Shown: positions 27,993 to 36,148 of the stretch, piece after piece | How positions within the stretch are numbered: position 1 is the stretch's first letter | How the letters are laid out: every line of letters starts with the position of its first letter | Assembly: GCF_000429545.1 (NCBI RefSeq) | Contig: NZ_AUCB01000003.1 | Span: forward strand, 62,001-126,000 | Direction: 5' to 3' | DNA from: Arenibacter certesii DSM 19833 | GTDB lineage: Bacteria; Bacteroidota; Bacteroidia; Flavobacteriales; Flavobacteriaceae | Length of the DNA: 64,000 nt | Position numbers and translations under genes: made by a program | The notes under the pieces: generated by a model | Seen by the model: only the letters and a program-made list of their open reading frames with translations | What the model was told of the DNA's origin: nothing | Database searches by the model: none

Positions 27993-28982
27993 TTATACCA
28001 AACTGTTTTCAACGAGATACTCTGCAATCTGTATAACATTAGTAGCGGCTCCTTTTCTGAGGTTGTCTGCAACAATCCACATGTTTAAGGTATTGGCCTG
28101 AGTTTCATCTCTTCTTATCCTTCCTACAAAAACATCGTCCTTGTCATGAGCATAAATAGGCATAGGATAAGTGTTGGTGTCTGGGTTATCCTGTACTACT
28201 ATTCCTTTGGTTTCGCTTAGCATTTTTCGTACTTCGGAAAGATCAAAGTCGTTTTCGAACTCTACGTTTACAGATTCGGAATGTCCTCCGGAAGTAGGAA
28301 TACGAACAGCAGTTGCCGTTACGGAAAAGCTTTGGTCGTTAAATATTTTTAAAGGCTCTTGAGCCAATTTCATTTCCTCTTTGGTGTAGCCGTTTTCTAG
28401 GAATACATCGCAGTGTGGAAGTGCATTTTTACCAATAGGATAAGGGTAGGCCATTTCTCCCTGTACCCCGGCAATTTCATTCTCTAGTTGTTGTACTGCC
28501 TTTACCCCAGTGCCTGAAACGGATTGGTAGGTAGAAACGACTACTCGTTTCATTTTATATTTCTTATGCAATGGAGAGAGTGCCAAAACCATCTGAATGG
28601 TAGAACAGTTTGGACTGGCTATTATTTTATCTTCCTTGGTCAGTTCTTGTGCATTAATTTCGGGAACGATCAGTTTTTTAGAAGGATCCATTCGCCAAGC
28701 AGAGGAATTGTCGATTACGGTAATTCCTGCTGATGCAAATTTGGGAGCCCACTCAATCGAGGTATCCCCGCCTGCCGAAAAAACGGCTATATCGGGTTTT
28801 GCCTCTAAGGCCGTTTGTAGGCCTATAAGGGTGTGCTCCTTCCCTTGGAACATTAATTTTTTACCTACAGATCTTTCTGAGGCTACCAATAACAATTCTG
28901 TTAATGGAAAGTTGCGTTCAGCTAATACTTTTAGCATCACTTCTCCAACCATTCCAGTTGCTCCAACTACAGCTACTTTCAT
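27993..28982 (-). CDS. asd: Aspartate-semialdehyde dehydrogenase
   Basis: A 329-residue ASADH that reduces aspartyl-phosphate to aspartate semialdehyde with NADPH, feeding lysine, diaminopimelate, threonine and methionine synthesis. It has MKVAVVGATGMVGEVML (Rossmann), the catalytic Cys126 in IIASPNCSTIQMV, VVSTYQSVSGTG and the substrate/His motif RIPTSGGHSESV. The frame extends to 29087, but that extension lies upstream of a good promoter at 29008-29037, so ATG 28982 is the start. It is a single-gene unit between terminators. Confidence 0.96.
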   Translation of the reverse strand: MKVAVVGATGMVGEVMLKVLAERNFPLTELLLVASERSVGKKLMFQGKEHTLIGLQTALEAKPDIAVFSAGGDTSIEWAPKFASAGITVIDNSSAWRMDPSKKLIVPEINAQELTKEDKIIASPNCSTIQMVLALSPLHKKYKMKRVVVSTYQSVSGTGVKAVQQLENEIAGVQGEMAYPYPIGKNALPHCDVFLENGYTKEEMKLAQEPLKIFNDQSFSVTATAVRIPTSGGHSESVNVEFENDFDLSEVRKMLSETKGIVVQDNPDTNTYPMPIYAHDKDDVFVGRIRRDETQANTLNMWIVADNLRKGAATNVIQIAEYLVENSLV

Positions 28983-29007
28983 TATTAATGTATTAAAATT
29001 GAGAAGG

Positions 29008-29037
29008 CAAAGGTACTGATTAATGCATTGGGAACAA
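29008..29037 (-). promoter_or_regulatory. Promoter of asd (TTG-N19-TACCTTTG)
   Basis: Minus strand: TTG (29035-29037), 19-base spacer, TACCTTTG (29008-29015), a full -33/-7 consensus match 25 bases upstream of the asd ATG. Confidence 0.82.
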
Positions 29038-29093
29038 GCGATTAATCTATTTTTATTAAAAATATAACAAAATGTTATAAATGTCACTGTTGT

Positions 29094-29139
29094 GTAAAAA
29101 AAACCGTCAGCCCATTTTTAATAAAAAGGCTGACGGTTT
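29094..29139 (-). terminator. Intrinsic terminator after mscL
   Basis: AAACCGTCAGCC (29101-29112) pairs perfectly with GGCTGACGGTTT (29128-29139), and a run of eight T follows on the minus strand. It lies 53 bases past the mscL stop. Confidence 0.92.
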
Positions 29140-29192
29140 AGGTTGGTTGGTCAGTGGTCCTTATTTAGACCGGAACTTCAGTATTGACTGGA

Positions 29193-29600
29193 CTATTTTT
29201 TCAATAAATCTCTGATCTGCATTAATAGCTCTTCTTGGGTTGGACCTTTTGGAGCTTCTTCTTTAGGTGCAGGTGGTGTTTTAGTTTTATTGTAAGCTTT
29301 TACAATCATGAAGAGCACAAAACCAACGATAATTAAATTAATAATTGAGTTCACCCAATTACCGTAACGGATGGCACTTTCTGGTTTGGTTACTGTCCCA
29401 TCTGCGGCAATAATAGCTTCGGATAGTACGATTTGCATGTCTGAGAAGTCTACGCCTCCTGTAAAATATCCTACAACGGGCATCATAATATCTGTAACAA
29501 AGCCATTTACAACCATGCCCACAGCACCTGCCAATAATACGGCAACTGCTAAATCAATGACATTCCCTGTCATGATGAAATTTTTAAATTCTTTTAACAT
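29193..29600 (-). CDS. mscL: Large-conductance mechanosensitive channel
   Basis: A 135-residue MscL forming a homopentameric inner-membrane emergency valve that opens under hypo-osmotic shock. It has FMLKEFKNFIMTGNVIDLAVAV with TM1 (Gly/Ala-rich, AVGMVVNGFVTDIMMPVVGY), a short periplasmic loop, TM2 (WVNSIINLIIVGFVLFMIVKAYN) and a C-terminal cytoplasmic helix (EELLMQIRDLL). A 15-residue upstream extension to 29645 is ignored because MLKEFKNFI is the conserved start. Confidence 0.96.
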   Translation of the reverse strand: MLKEFKNFIMTGNVIDLAVAVLLAGAVGMVVNGFVTDIMMPVVGYFTGGVDFSDMQIVLSEAIIAADGTVTKPESAIRYGNWVNSIINLIIVGFVLFMIVKAYNKTKTPPAPKEEAPKGPTQEELLMQIRDLLKK

Positions 29601-29678
29601 AAATGATAGATTAATGGTTAGTGTTTCACTAATGCAATGTAGCAAAAAAAATCAATCTTAACAAAATGCTAAAAAATA

Positions 29679-30788
29679 TTAATTTCCTAGATAAGTTCGC
29701 TTTATCCGCTGCGAAACTCCTGTTAGGATTTCGTAAGAAATGGATTGGGAATATGCTGCCATTTTATCTGCACTATGGTTTTTGCCAAAAACAATGACCT
29801 CGTCTCCTTCCTTACAATCTATTCCTGTAATATCTATCATTATCATGTCCATACAGACATTGCCAATTATTGGCGCTAGTTGGCCATTAATCCATACGTG
29901 GCCTTTGTGATTTCCGTAGGTTCTGCCAATGCCATCTGCATGTCCTAAGGGAAGGGTGGCCGTTACCATGGAGGAATTGGAAATAAAACCTCTGTTGTAG
30001 CCTACACTTTGGTTGGGGCCAATTTTGTGAATCTGGGATATAATGGTTTTCAGGGTAGCTACCGGAATTAATTTTTCATCCTCGGAAGCCTCATTACCAT
30101 AGCCATATAAACCAATTCCGCTTCTAACCATATCATATTGAGCATGGGGATAATTAATTATTCCGGAGGTATTCAATAGATGTCTTATTGGCTGATGGTC
30201 TAATTTGCCCAATAGTTTTGTGCTAATCCTTTCAAAAGCCTCTATTTGTGATTGGGTAAATTCCCTTTCATTTAAGTCTTCGGAGGCGGCTAGATGTGAA
30301 AATATAGAGGTTACTTTAATTTGATTTGCTCCTTCTAGTTGCGCTATAATGAAATCAACCTCATTTTCAGAAAAGCCTATTCTATTGAGACCCGTATTGA
30401 ATTTTAAATGAATGGGATAATTAGTCTGGTTTAAGGCTTTAGCGGTCTGTAAAAAGGAGGTAAGCATTGTTGGGGAATACAAGCTAGGCTCTAAACAGCG
30501 CTCTATTAAAGTAGTATACCGAACCCGCTGGGGATGTAGAACCAGGATTGGCAATTTTATGCCCGCATCCCGTAAAGCCACTCCTTCATTAGTATACGCT
30601 ACGGCCAAATAATCAGCGCCCAAGGCCTCAAGTTTTTTTGCAATGGCAACCGAGTCGCTACCATAGGCAAACGCTTTTACTACCCCCAAAAAATGAGTGC
30701 TTTCTTTAATTTTTGTTCGTATGTAATTATAATTGTGTTCTAGTGCGTGTAGATCTATTTCTAGAACGGTTTCTTCCACCATGTTCAT
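29679..30788 (-). CDS. alr: Alanine racemase
   Basis: A 369-residue PLP enzyme that makes D-alanine for peptidoglycan. The PLP Lys is Lys38 in LGVVKAFAYGSD (most species have KANAYGHG; the Phe and Ser variants are common in Bacteroidota). The second catalytic residue is the Tyr in SVGYNRGF. MVRSGIGLYGYG and NVCMDMIMIDIT are further family motifs. The tdk stop directly abuts its start codon, so alr and tdk form a tightly coupled operon. Confidence 0.96.
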   Translation of the reverse strand: MNMVEETVLEIDLHALEHNYNYIRTKIKESTHFLGVVKAFAYGSDSVAIAKKLEALGADYLAVAYTNEGVALRDAGIKLPILVLHPQRVRYTTLIERCLEPSLYSPTMLTSFLQTAKALNQTNYPIHLKFNTGLNRIGFSENEVDFIIAQLEGANQIKVTSIFSHLAASEDLNEREFTQSQIEAFERISTKLLGKLDHQPIRHLLNTSGIINYPHAQYDMVRSGIGLYGYGNEASEDEKLIPVATLKTIISQIHKIGPNQSVGYNRGFISNSSMVTATLPLGHADGIGRTYGNHKGHVWINGQLAPIIGNVCMDMIMIDITGIDCKEGDEVIVFGKNHSADKMAAYSQSISYEILTGVSQRIKRTYLGN

Positions 30789-31424
30789 TTATATTTTTTT
30801 AGGGGATATTATTTCCTCCGAAGTAACTTTAATAGTGTTAACTTTTTCTCTAAGCATGGCTTTGTAGTAGGCAGCTCTACTTAGGGGCTCGTACTCTTCT
30901 ACCTCGCCCAATAAAACTAGGTTTTCATTGTTGTTTTTTCTGAAACTGTAGTTGGCCAAGTTTCCGGTACGGGTACAAACCGCGTGCACTTTGGTAACAT
31001 ATTCTGCAGTGGCCATAAGTGCCGGCATGGGACCAAAGGGATTGCCCTTGAAATCCATATCCAGTCCTGCTACCACTACGCGAATTCCCTTATTGGCCAA
31101 GTCGTTACAGACCGTGACTATTTCATCATCAAAAAATTGAGCTTCATCAATCCCCACTACATCACAACCATCGGCAAGAAGGCGTATATTTGTGGCTGCG
31201 GGTACAGGGGTAGATCGTATTTCATTTGCATCGTGGGAGATAACCATTTCTTCATGATATCTGGTGTCTATCATGGGCTTAAAAATCTCCACTTTTTGTT
31301 TTGCGAACTGAGCTCGCTTTAGACGTCGGATGAGTTCCTCGGTCTTTCCAGAGAACATAGAACCACAGATAACTTCGATCCATCCGAATTGTTCTTTAGG
31401 GTTAACAGTATTTTCGAGAAACAT
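30789..31424 (-). CDS. tdk: Thymidine kinase
   Basis: A 211-residue type II thymidine kinase, phosphorylating thymidine to dTMP in the salvage pathway. Walker A is [14 protein letters not shown] (residues 21 onward); the Walker B region is [14 protein letters not shown]. The lasso region has [15 protein letters not shown] with only one Cys of the usual zinc pair, and the upstream zinc Cys pair is also not evident, so the structural zinc site looks reduced. It is cotranscribed with alr. Confidence 0.95.
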   Translation of the reverse strand: MFLENTVNPKEQFGWIEVICGSMFSGKTEELIRRLKRAQFAKQKVEIFKPMIDTRYHEEMVISHDANEIRSTPVPAATNIRLLADGCDVVGIDEAQFFDDEIVTVCNDLANKGIRVVVAGLDMDFKGNPFGPMPALMATAEYVTKVHAVCTRTGNLANYSFRKNNNENLVLLGEVEEYEPLSRAAYYKAMLREKVNTIKVTSEEIISPKKI

Positions 31425-31582
31425 TTTGTAATTTTAGACGAAAGTTATTTGTTTTCCGTTAGTTTAATAGGAGGCATAAAATTATCAAAAAAATAAACCA
31501 TGTGGCAGTAATGTTGAGAAAAGTTGATTAAAGGTCCATTATTTAATAGCCACACCTAGTAGAACTTTGTATAATTGTGAAA

Positions 31583-31604
31583 TTGGAGCTCCTTTGGAGT
31601 CCAA
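31583..31604 (+). promoter_or_regulatory. Leader hairpin before the 31627 gene
   Basis: TTGGA (31583-31587) pairs with TCCAA (31600-31604), and CTCC (31589-31592) with GGAG (31596-31599), with one bulged G and a 3-base loop. It sits 22 bases upstream of the ATG, with no T run, so it is more likely a translation-control or stability element than a terminator. Confidence 0.45.
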
Positions 31605-31626
31605 CTTATAGTAAAAATCATTAAAA

Positions 31627-32304
31627 ATGAAAAAGAGACTTAAAGAAGAACTGAGGAAATTATCAACCGAAATTATTACCGCAAGGAGTACGGGGGATAT
31701 TACTTCACTATACGAATCGGCAAGGGAATTATATGAAAAGTTAGCGGTCTTAAAATATATTGAGGAAAAATTAAACGAAGTGGAGATAGACGTTTCCAAA
31801 AGTGCTATTGGTTCAAAGTTTGAAACTATGGCCAATTCGGTACTAAGTGCAAACTCCTCCGTACCCGAAAGCAATCCACATGAAGAGGATATTATTACAC
31901 CAGGGATAGAGACAATTAAGGATATGGTTTCTGAAATGCCCAATCCCACAACTATAGACGAGGTCCTTTCTCAATTTTCTTCCAACTCGGAACTGATCAA
32001 CGATAAGGATCTTTTTATGCCCAAGGTAGTGGCAAACACTAAACCCGTTGCCAATGCACACGCAAACCACACCCATAGGAATATTAAGATAGATCTAAAT
32101 GATAAATTAGCCTTCGTAAAGCATCTATTTAATAATAATATGGAAGATTATAATAGAGTTTTATCGCAACTCAGCACTATAGACACTGAAGAACGATCTA
32201 TTTCATTTATTGTAAATATGGTAAAGCCAGATTATGATAATTGGGTGGGCAAGGAAGAATACGAAACTCGTTTTATGAATATAATCTCCCGTAAGTTTTC
32301 TTAG
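31627..32304 (+). CDS. Conserved hypothetical protein
   Basis: A 225-residue soluble protein with no signal peptide and no membrane segment. The N-terminal 60 residues are a charged helical hairpin (KKRLKEELRKLSTEII ... LYEKLAVLKYIEEKLNE). A low-complexity linker follows (about 75-150, rich in Asn, Ser, Pro). The C-terminal 75 residues are another conserved-looking helical domain (KIDLNDKLAFVKHLFNNN, then YDNWVGKEEYETRFMNII). I recognise it only as a type of protein found beside tdk and rsmI in flavobacteria; no function is known to me. Confidence 0.8.
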   Translation: MKKRLKEELRKLSTEIITARSTGDITSLYESARELYEKLAVLKYIEEKLNEVEIDVSKSAIGSKFETMANSVLSANSSVPESNPHEEDIITPGIETIKDMVSEMPNPTTIDEVLSQFSSNSELINDKDLFMPKVVANTKPVANAHANHTHRNIKIDLNDKLAFVKHLFNNNMEDYNRVLSQLSTIDTEERSISFIVNMVKPDYDNWVGKEEYETRFMNIISRKFS

Positions 32305-32436
32305 GGTTAGGCTAAAATTATCATATAAAATCTAAGGCACCTAATTCAATTTAATTTAAATCTGGGGGATTCCATGTTTTATTGATGTGGTGTAGGGGTG
32401 TTTTTTGATTATTTTTGCCAGCTATCAAAAATTTTA

Positions 32437-33108
32437 ATGGGGAAATTATACATTGTACCAACACCAATAGGTAATCTAGAGGATATTACTTTTAGGGCTA
32501 TAAGGGTACTAAAAGAAGTAGATCTTATTTTAGCGGAGGATACTAGAACTAGTGGTAAGCTACTACATCATTATGAAATAGGCACTAATATGCAGAGTCA
32601 CCATATGCACAACGAGCATAAGATGGTAGATGGAATTATTAGGCGCTTACAGGCTGGAGAAAATATTGCTCTTATTTCCGATGCTGGAACGCCTGCTATC
32701 TCAGATCCTGGGTTTTTACTGACCCGTGCCTGTGTCCAGAACAATATCGAAGTAGACTGTCTTCCCGGAGCTACTGCATTTGTGCCTGCATTGGTTAACA
32801 GTGGTCTACCCAATGATAAATTTGTGTTTGAAGGGTTTTTGCCTGTAAAAAAAGGAAGGCAAACAAGGTTAACACTCCTTGCTGAGGAACAAAGAACCAT
32901 TATTTTTTATGAGTCGCCCCATAAATTGGTGAAAACCTTAGGCCAATTGGTTACTTATTTTGGAGCGGATAGGCAAATATCAGTATCTAGGGAAATTTCC
33001 AAGATGTACGAGGAAACTATAAGAGGGACTATAAGCGATGTTTTAGAACACTATACTGCAAATCCGCCGAAAGGGGAAATTGTGATCGTTTTGGCAGGTA
33101 AAAAATAA
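32437..33108 (+). CDS. rsmI: 16S rRNA (cytidine1402-2'-O)-methyltransferase
   Basis: A 223-residue RsmI, a tetrapyrrole-methylase-fold SAM enzyme that methylates the ribose of C1402 in the decoding centre. Motifs: GKLYIVPTPIGNLEDITFRA at the N-terminus, LILAEDTRTSGKLLHHY, ISDAGTPAISDPGFLL (SAM loop), CLPGATAFVPALVNSGLP and FYESPHKL. ATG 32437 fits the family start; an upstream reading to 32398 adds 13 unrelated residues. The C-terminal domain found in longer RsmI proteins is absent, as in other Bacteroidota. Confidence 0.95.
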   Translation: MGKLYIVPTPIGNLEDITFRAIRVLKEVDLILAEDTRTSGKLLHHYEIGTNMQSHHMHNEHKMVDGIIRRLQAGENIALISDAGTPAISDPGFLLTRACVQNNIEVDCLPGATAFVPALVNSGLPNDKFVFEGFLPVKKGRQTRLTLLAEEQRTIIFYESPHKLVKTLGQLVTYFGADRQISVSREISKMYEETIRGTISDVLEHYTANPPKGEIVIVLAGKK

Positions 33109-33141
33109 TTTGGATTTCTAGGTTACATCATTATAAAACCT

Positions 33142-33732
33142 TTAAGCATGCTTTCCTTTCTGCCAACCGTATTTTTCGAGATATTGCTTCCCACTTTTAA
33201 TGGCATCTTCTTCCATGGTAGTACCCATGGTATCATTCCATCTATTTAAAAATCCGAACAGGGAAATAACGCCAAGTATTTCTACAATTTCACCTTCGTC
33301 CCAATATTTATATAGGTTTTGTTTAATCTTTGGACTCATCGTATTAGGAACTTGTGAGGCCGCCAGACTAAAGTCTAGCGCTGCTCTTTCTGCTTCAGAA
33401 AAAGCAACATGTGTCCGGTACTCCCATATGTTATTTAATTTTTCAGCCTCGGCACCATAACGTTCGGCGGCAAGTATAGCATGTGCCTGGCAATACCTAC
33501 ACCCAGTGGCATTACTACTAACCCACGCAATCATTCTCTTTAAGGCGGAATCTACCCTCCCCTTATTGGCCATTACAGCCTTATTCAGATTAATAAAAGC
33601 CTTAGAAATTTCAGGTCTGTGCTGCATAGTCAAAACGGAATTGGGACAGAACCCTAAAGTTTCGTTGAAAAATTCTGCCAAAACTTTAGTTTCGGGGTCG
33701 TGGTCTGGATCTAATGGTTTAACAAGCGGCAT
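33142..33732 (-). CDS. Carboxymuconolactone decarboxylase / AhpD-like peroxidase-related protein
   Basis: A 196-residue all-helical CMD-family protein with the thiol motif ATGCRYCQAHA (Cys78 and Cys81, followed by His84), which in AhpD-like proteins carries alkylhydroperoxidase or disulfide-reductase activity. The C-terminal GVISLFGFLNRWNDTMGTTME is typical of the uncharacterised peroxidase-related subgroup. ATG 33732 is preferred over an upstream frame start at 33774. It is divergent from the OsmC gene with 55 bases between starts; OsmC also acts on organic peroxides, so the two may respond together. The exact reaction is inferred. Confidence 0.88.
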   Translation of the reverse strand: MPLVKPLDPDHDPETKVLAEFFNETLGFCPNSVLTMQHRPEISKAFINLNKAVMANKGRVDSALKRMIAWVSSNATGCRYCQAHAILAAERYGAEAEKLNNIWEYRTHVAFSEAERAALDFSLAASQVPNTMSPKIKQNLYKYWDEGEIVEILGVISLFGFLNRWNDTMGTTMEEDAIKSGKQYLEKYGWQKGKHA

Positions 33733-33787
33733 GGTTATAGATTTATACGTATTTTTGGCTTCTACAAGTAACAAAAAATTTATACTG

Positions 33788-34207
33788 ATGACAAATCATA
33801 TTACTACAAAATGGTTGGGCAACATGGCCTTTGAAAGCAATAACCCTTCTGGGAACAACTTAATTATCGATATTGCACCGGAAGATGGCGGAGAAGGACA
33901 AGGGTATCGCCCAAAAGCTTTAATGTTAAGTAGCCTTGCGGGTTGTTCTGGTCTTGATGTGGCCTCCTTGATGAAGAAAATGAAATTAGAAGTAGAGGAG
34001 TTTAGAATAGAAACTATTGCCGATATTACTGAGGAACACCCTAAATATTATGATAAGGTTACTATAGAATACCATTTTAAGGGAGCTAATTTGGAGGAGA
34101 AAAAATTACAGCGTGCGGTAGACCTTTCCATTGAAAAGTATTGTGGTGTAATGGAAATGTTCAGGAAATTTGCAGAATTGGAAATCAAAACCATTTTTCA
34201 TAAGTAA
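33788..34207 (+). CDS. OsmC family peroxiredoxin-like protein
   Basis: A 139-residue OsmC/Ohr-type protein. Both thiols expected of the family are present: the first in SLAGCSGLDVASLMKKM and the second in EKYCGVMEMFRK. MLSSLAGC and the beta-strand EYHFKGANLEEKKLQRAVDLS fit the YhfA/OsmC fold. Family members reduce organic hydroperoxides with lipoylated or glutathione-like partners. The frame stays open upstream to 33506, but ATG 33788 is the conserved start, and the upstream part is antisense to the CMD gene. Confidence 0.9.
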   Translation: MTNHITTKWLGNMAFESNNPSGNNLIIDIAPEDGGEGQGYRPKALMLSSLAGCSGLDVASLMKKMKLEVEEFRIETIADITEEHPKYYDKVTIEYHFKGANLEEKKLQRAVDLSIEKYCGVMEMFRKFAELEIKTIFHK

Positions 34208-34232
34208 TACCGAGAACCCCTAATTCTTCCCA

Positions 34233-36143
34233 ATGATTAAAAGATATTTATCTATTCTGAGCGTCCTTTTTGGATTGCTTCATGGTTTGGTTGCACAACA
34301 TACCCAACATATTATATCACACAATAAAGAAACAATTGTTACGGACCCTTCCAAAGGTGCAAATAGCTATAAGCGAGAGGTAGTATTCCCAAGTAATGAG
34401 CGAGAAATTAGGCAGATAATGCTTAATTTAAAATTCGAATGTCCGGATGGGATGCGCTGTGCTGACTGGGATTATGTTGATCATATTAAGGTACAACCTA
34501 AAAACGATTCTATCTCTTATGAGATTGCAAGGATGTTAACTCCTTATGGAGGTCGCTTCCAAGAGGATTGGGGGTTTAGTTGGAAAGTAGATCTTACCGA
34601 TTTCAGTCCTATTTTAAGGGATAGCGTAGTGGTAGATTATATCCATACAGGATATGAAGACAATAAGACTAGGGGTTGGAAAGTAACCGTAGATTTTGAA
34701 ATTATCTATGGTAAACCCGTTGTGGAAGCATTGGCCCTCCATAAAATCTATGATGGAAACTTTAGTTATGGTGATAAGAATGATCCTATAGAGAATCATT
34801 TAGTGCCAGTAAACCTAACAGCTAATAATCAGTTTAATCTTGGTAAGGTTAAAGTTTTACAGACCGGTCATGGAATGGATGCTAATGGATGTGGAGAATT
34901 CTGTGATAAATACCGTGAAATTCTACTTAATGGGCAGGTAATCCACTCCCAGCAATTGTGGATGAAATGTGGAGGTAACCCGTTGTATCCACAGGCGGGT
35001 ACTTGGATTTTTGATAGGGCAAATTGGTGCCCAGGATATTTATTACAGCCAGATGAGGTGACTTTTACACTAGATTCCAAAGAAGTCTATACTATAGACC
35101 TTAACATGGAGCCATATGAAACGGAAAACCCTAGCGCCAGAGAACTGTTGGTCGCCTATGTATTGGAATATGGTAAAATTAACTCCGTAAATGATGTAGC
35201 GTTGGTCGATATTATTACCCCATCCAATGAGGAAATTTACAGTAGGAAGAATGAATCCGGAGCCTTGGCAGTTATCAGAATAAAAAATAATGGAAGGGAT
35301 AATTTAAAGTCCGTGATGGTTCATTATAATGTGGAGGGCGAAAAGATCAAAAAGTTTAAATGGGAGGGCGACCTTCCCTTTGGGGAAACGGCATTGTTAA
35401 CCCTGCCGGAGGAGATCTATACCGATAAAGAGTCGGCTACATTTTATGTAGAATTAAAAAGGCCTAACGGTAAAAAAGATGGGTTTACAGGTGATAACGC
35501 GAAGCAGTCTGTTTATAAGCGCCCCGATATTTTGCCAGAAACCAGTGTTATCTACTTTAAGACCAATAATAAGCCAGGGCAGAATCAATATAAAGTGATG
35601 GATAGCTTTGGGAAAATAATGTTTAAGAGGGATAGTGTTGAACTCGCTCCCAATACTATTTATAGAGACACCCTACAACTGCCAAAGGGGAACTATACCT
35701 TTATGGTGGAAGATACAGCAGGGGATGGACTGGAATTTTGGTACAAGGCCAAGGATGGTAGAGGAGATGTGAGACTATTAGATACCATGGGCCGTGCTAT
35801 TAAACATTTTAATTCCGATTTTGGAAGCCATATTATTTATAACTTTAGGGTAGAACCCAATACTACTTATCAATTGGACAATGCGCCGTCGGTAACCATG
35901 TTCCCCGCTAGAACCGATGGACCTGTTACCTTGGATTACTTTTCGAACGAGAAGAAAAAAGTAGAGGTAATCATAACCCAACAAGAGGACGAATCCAAGA
36001 TTATGGAAACACATTCTTATGGTGAGCTGGATAAGGGGATCCTTACCTATGATCTTTCCTACTTGCCAAAAATGCGCTACTATCTAAAGGTGGTGGTAGA
36101 TGGCAAAGAGATATTTAAAAATAGGATTAGGTTAAAAGAGTAG
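34233..36143 (+). CDS. Secreted PNGase F-like protein (peptide-N-glycosidase F-related)
   Basis: A 636-residue secreted protein with a signal peptide ending near AQ22. Residues about 25-340 resemble the two eight-stranded beta sandwiches of PNGase F, which removes N-glycans from Asn. FECPDGMRCADWDYVDHIKV places an Asp pair (Asp78/Asp80) where PNGase F has its catalytic Asp60. TGHGMDANGCGEFCDKYR places Glu222 where it has Glu206, with the family disulfide cysteines; MKCGGNPLYPQAGTW and RANWCPGYLL are also family-like. About 300 further beta-rich residues follow that PNGase F lacks. Activity is plausible but unproven. It lies between osmC and recJ with 25- and 5-base gaps. Confidence 0.82.
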   Translation: MIKRYLSILSVLFGLLHGLVAQHTQHIISHNKETIVTDPSKGANSYKREVVFPSNEREIRQIMLNLKFECPDGMRCADWDYVDHIKVQPKNDSISYEIARMLTPYGGRFQEDWGFSWKVDLTDFSPILRDSVVVDYIHTGYEDNKTRGWKVTVDFEIIYGKPVVEALALHKIYDGNFSYGDKNDPIENHLVPVNLTANNQFNLGKVKVLQTGHGMDANGCGEFCDKYREILLNGQVIHSQQLWMKCGGNPLYPQAGTWIFDRANWCPGYLLQPDEVTFTLDSKEVYTIDLNMEPYETENPSARELLVAYVLEYGKINSVNDVALVDIITPSNEEIYSRKNESGALAVIRIKNNGRDNLKSVMVHYNVEGEKIKKFKWEGDLPFGETALLTLPEEIYTDKESATFYVELKRPNGKKDGFTGDNAKQSVYKRPDILPETSVIYFKTNNKPGQNQYKVMDSFGKIMFKRDSVELAPNTIYRDTLQLPKGNYTFMVEDTAGDGLEFWYKAKDGRGDVRLLDTMGRAIKHFNSDFGSHIIYNFRVEPNTTYQLDNAPSVTMFPARTDGPVTLDYFSNEKKKVEVIITQQEDESKIMETHSYGELDKGILTYDLSYLPKMRYYLKVVVDGKEIFKNRIRLKE

Positions 36144-36148
36144 TACCT

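Noticed and set aside
31539-31949. 136-codon minus-strand frame overlapping the gene at 31627
   Set aside because: The plus-strand protein has structured domains and a sensible start; the opposite frame is Ser/Ile-rich shadow sequence.
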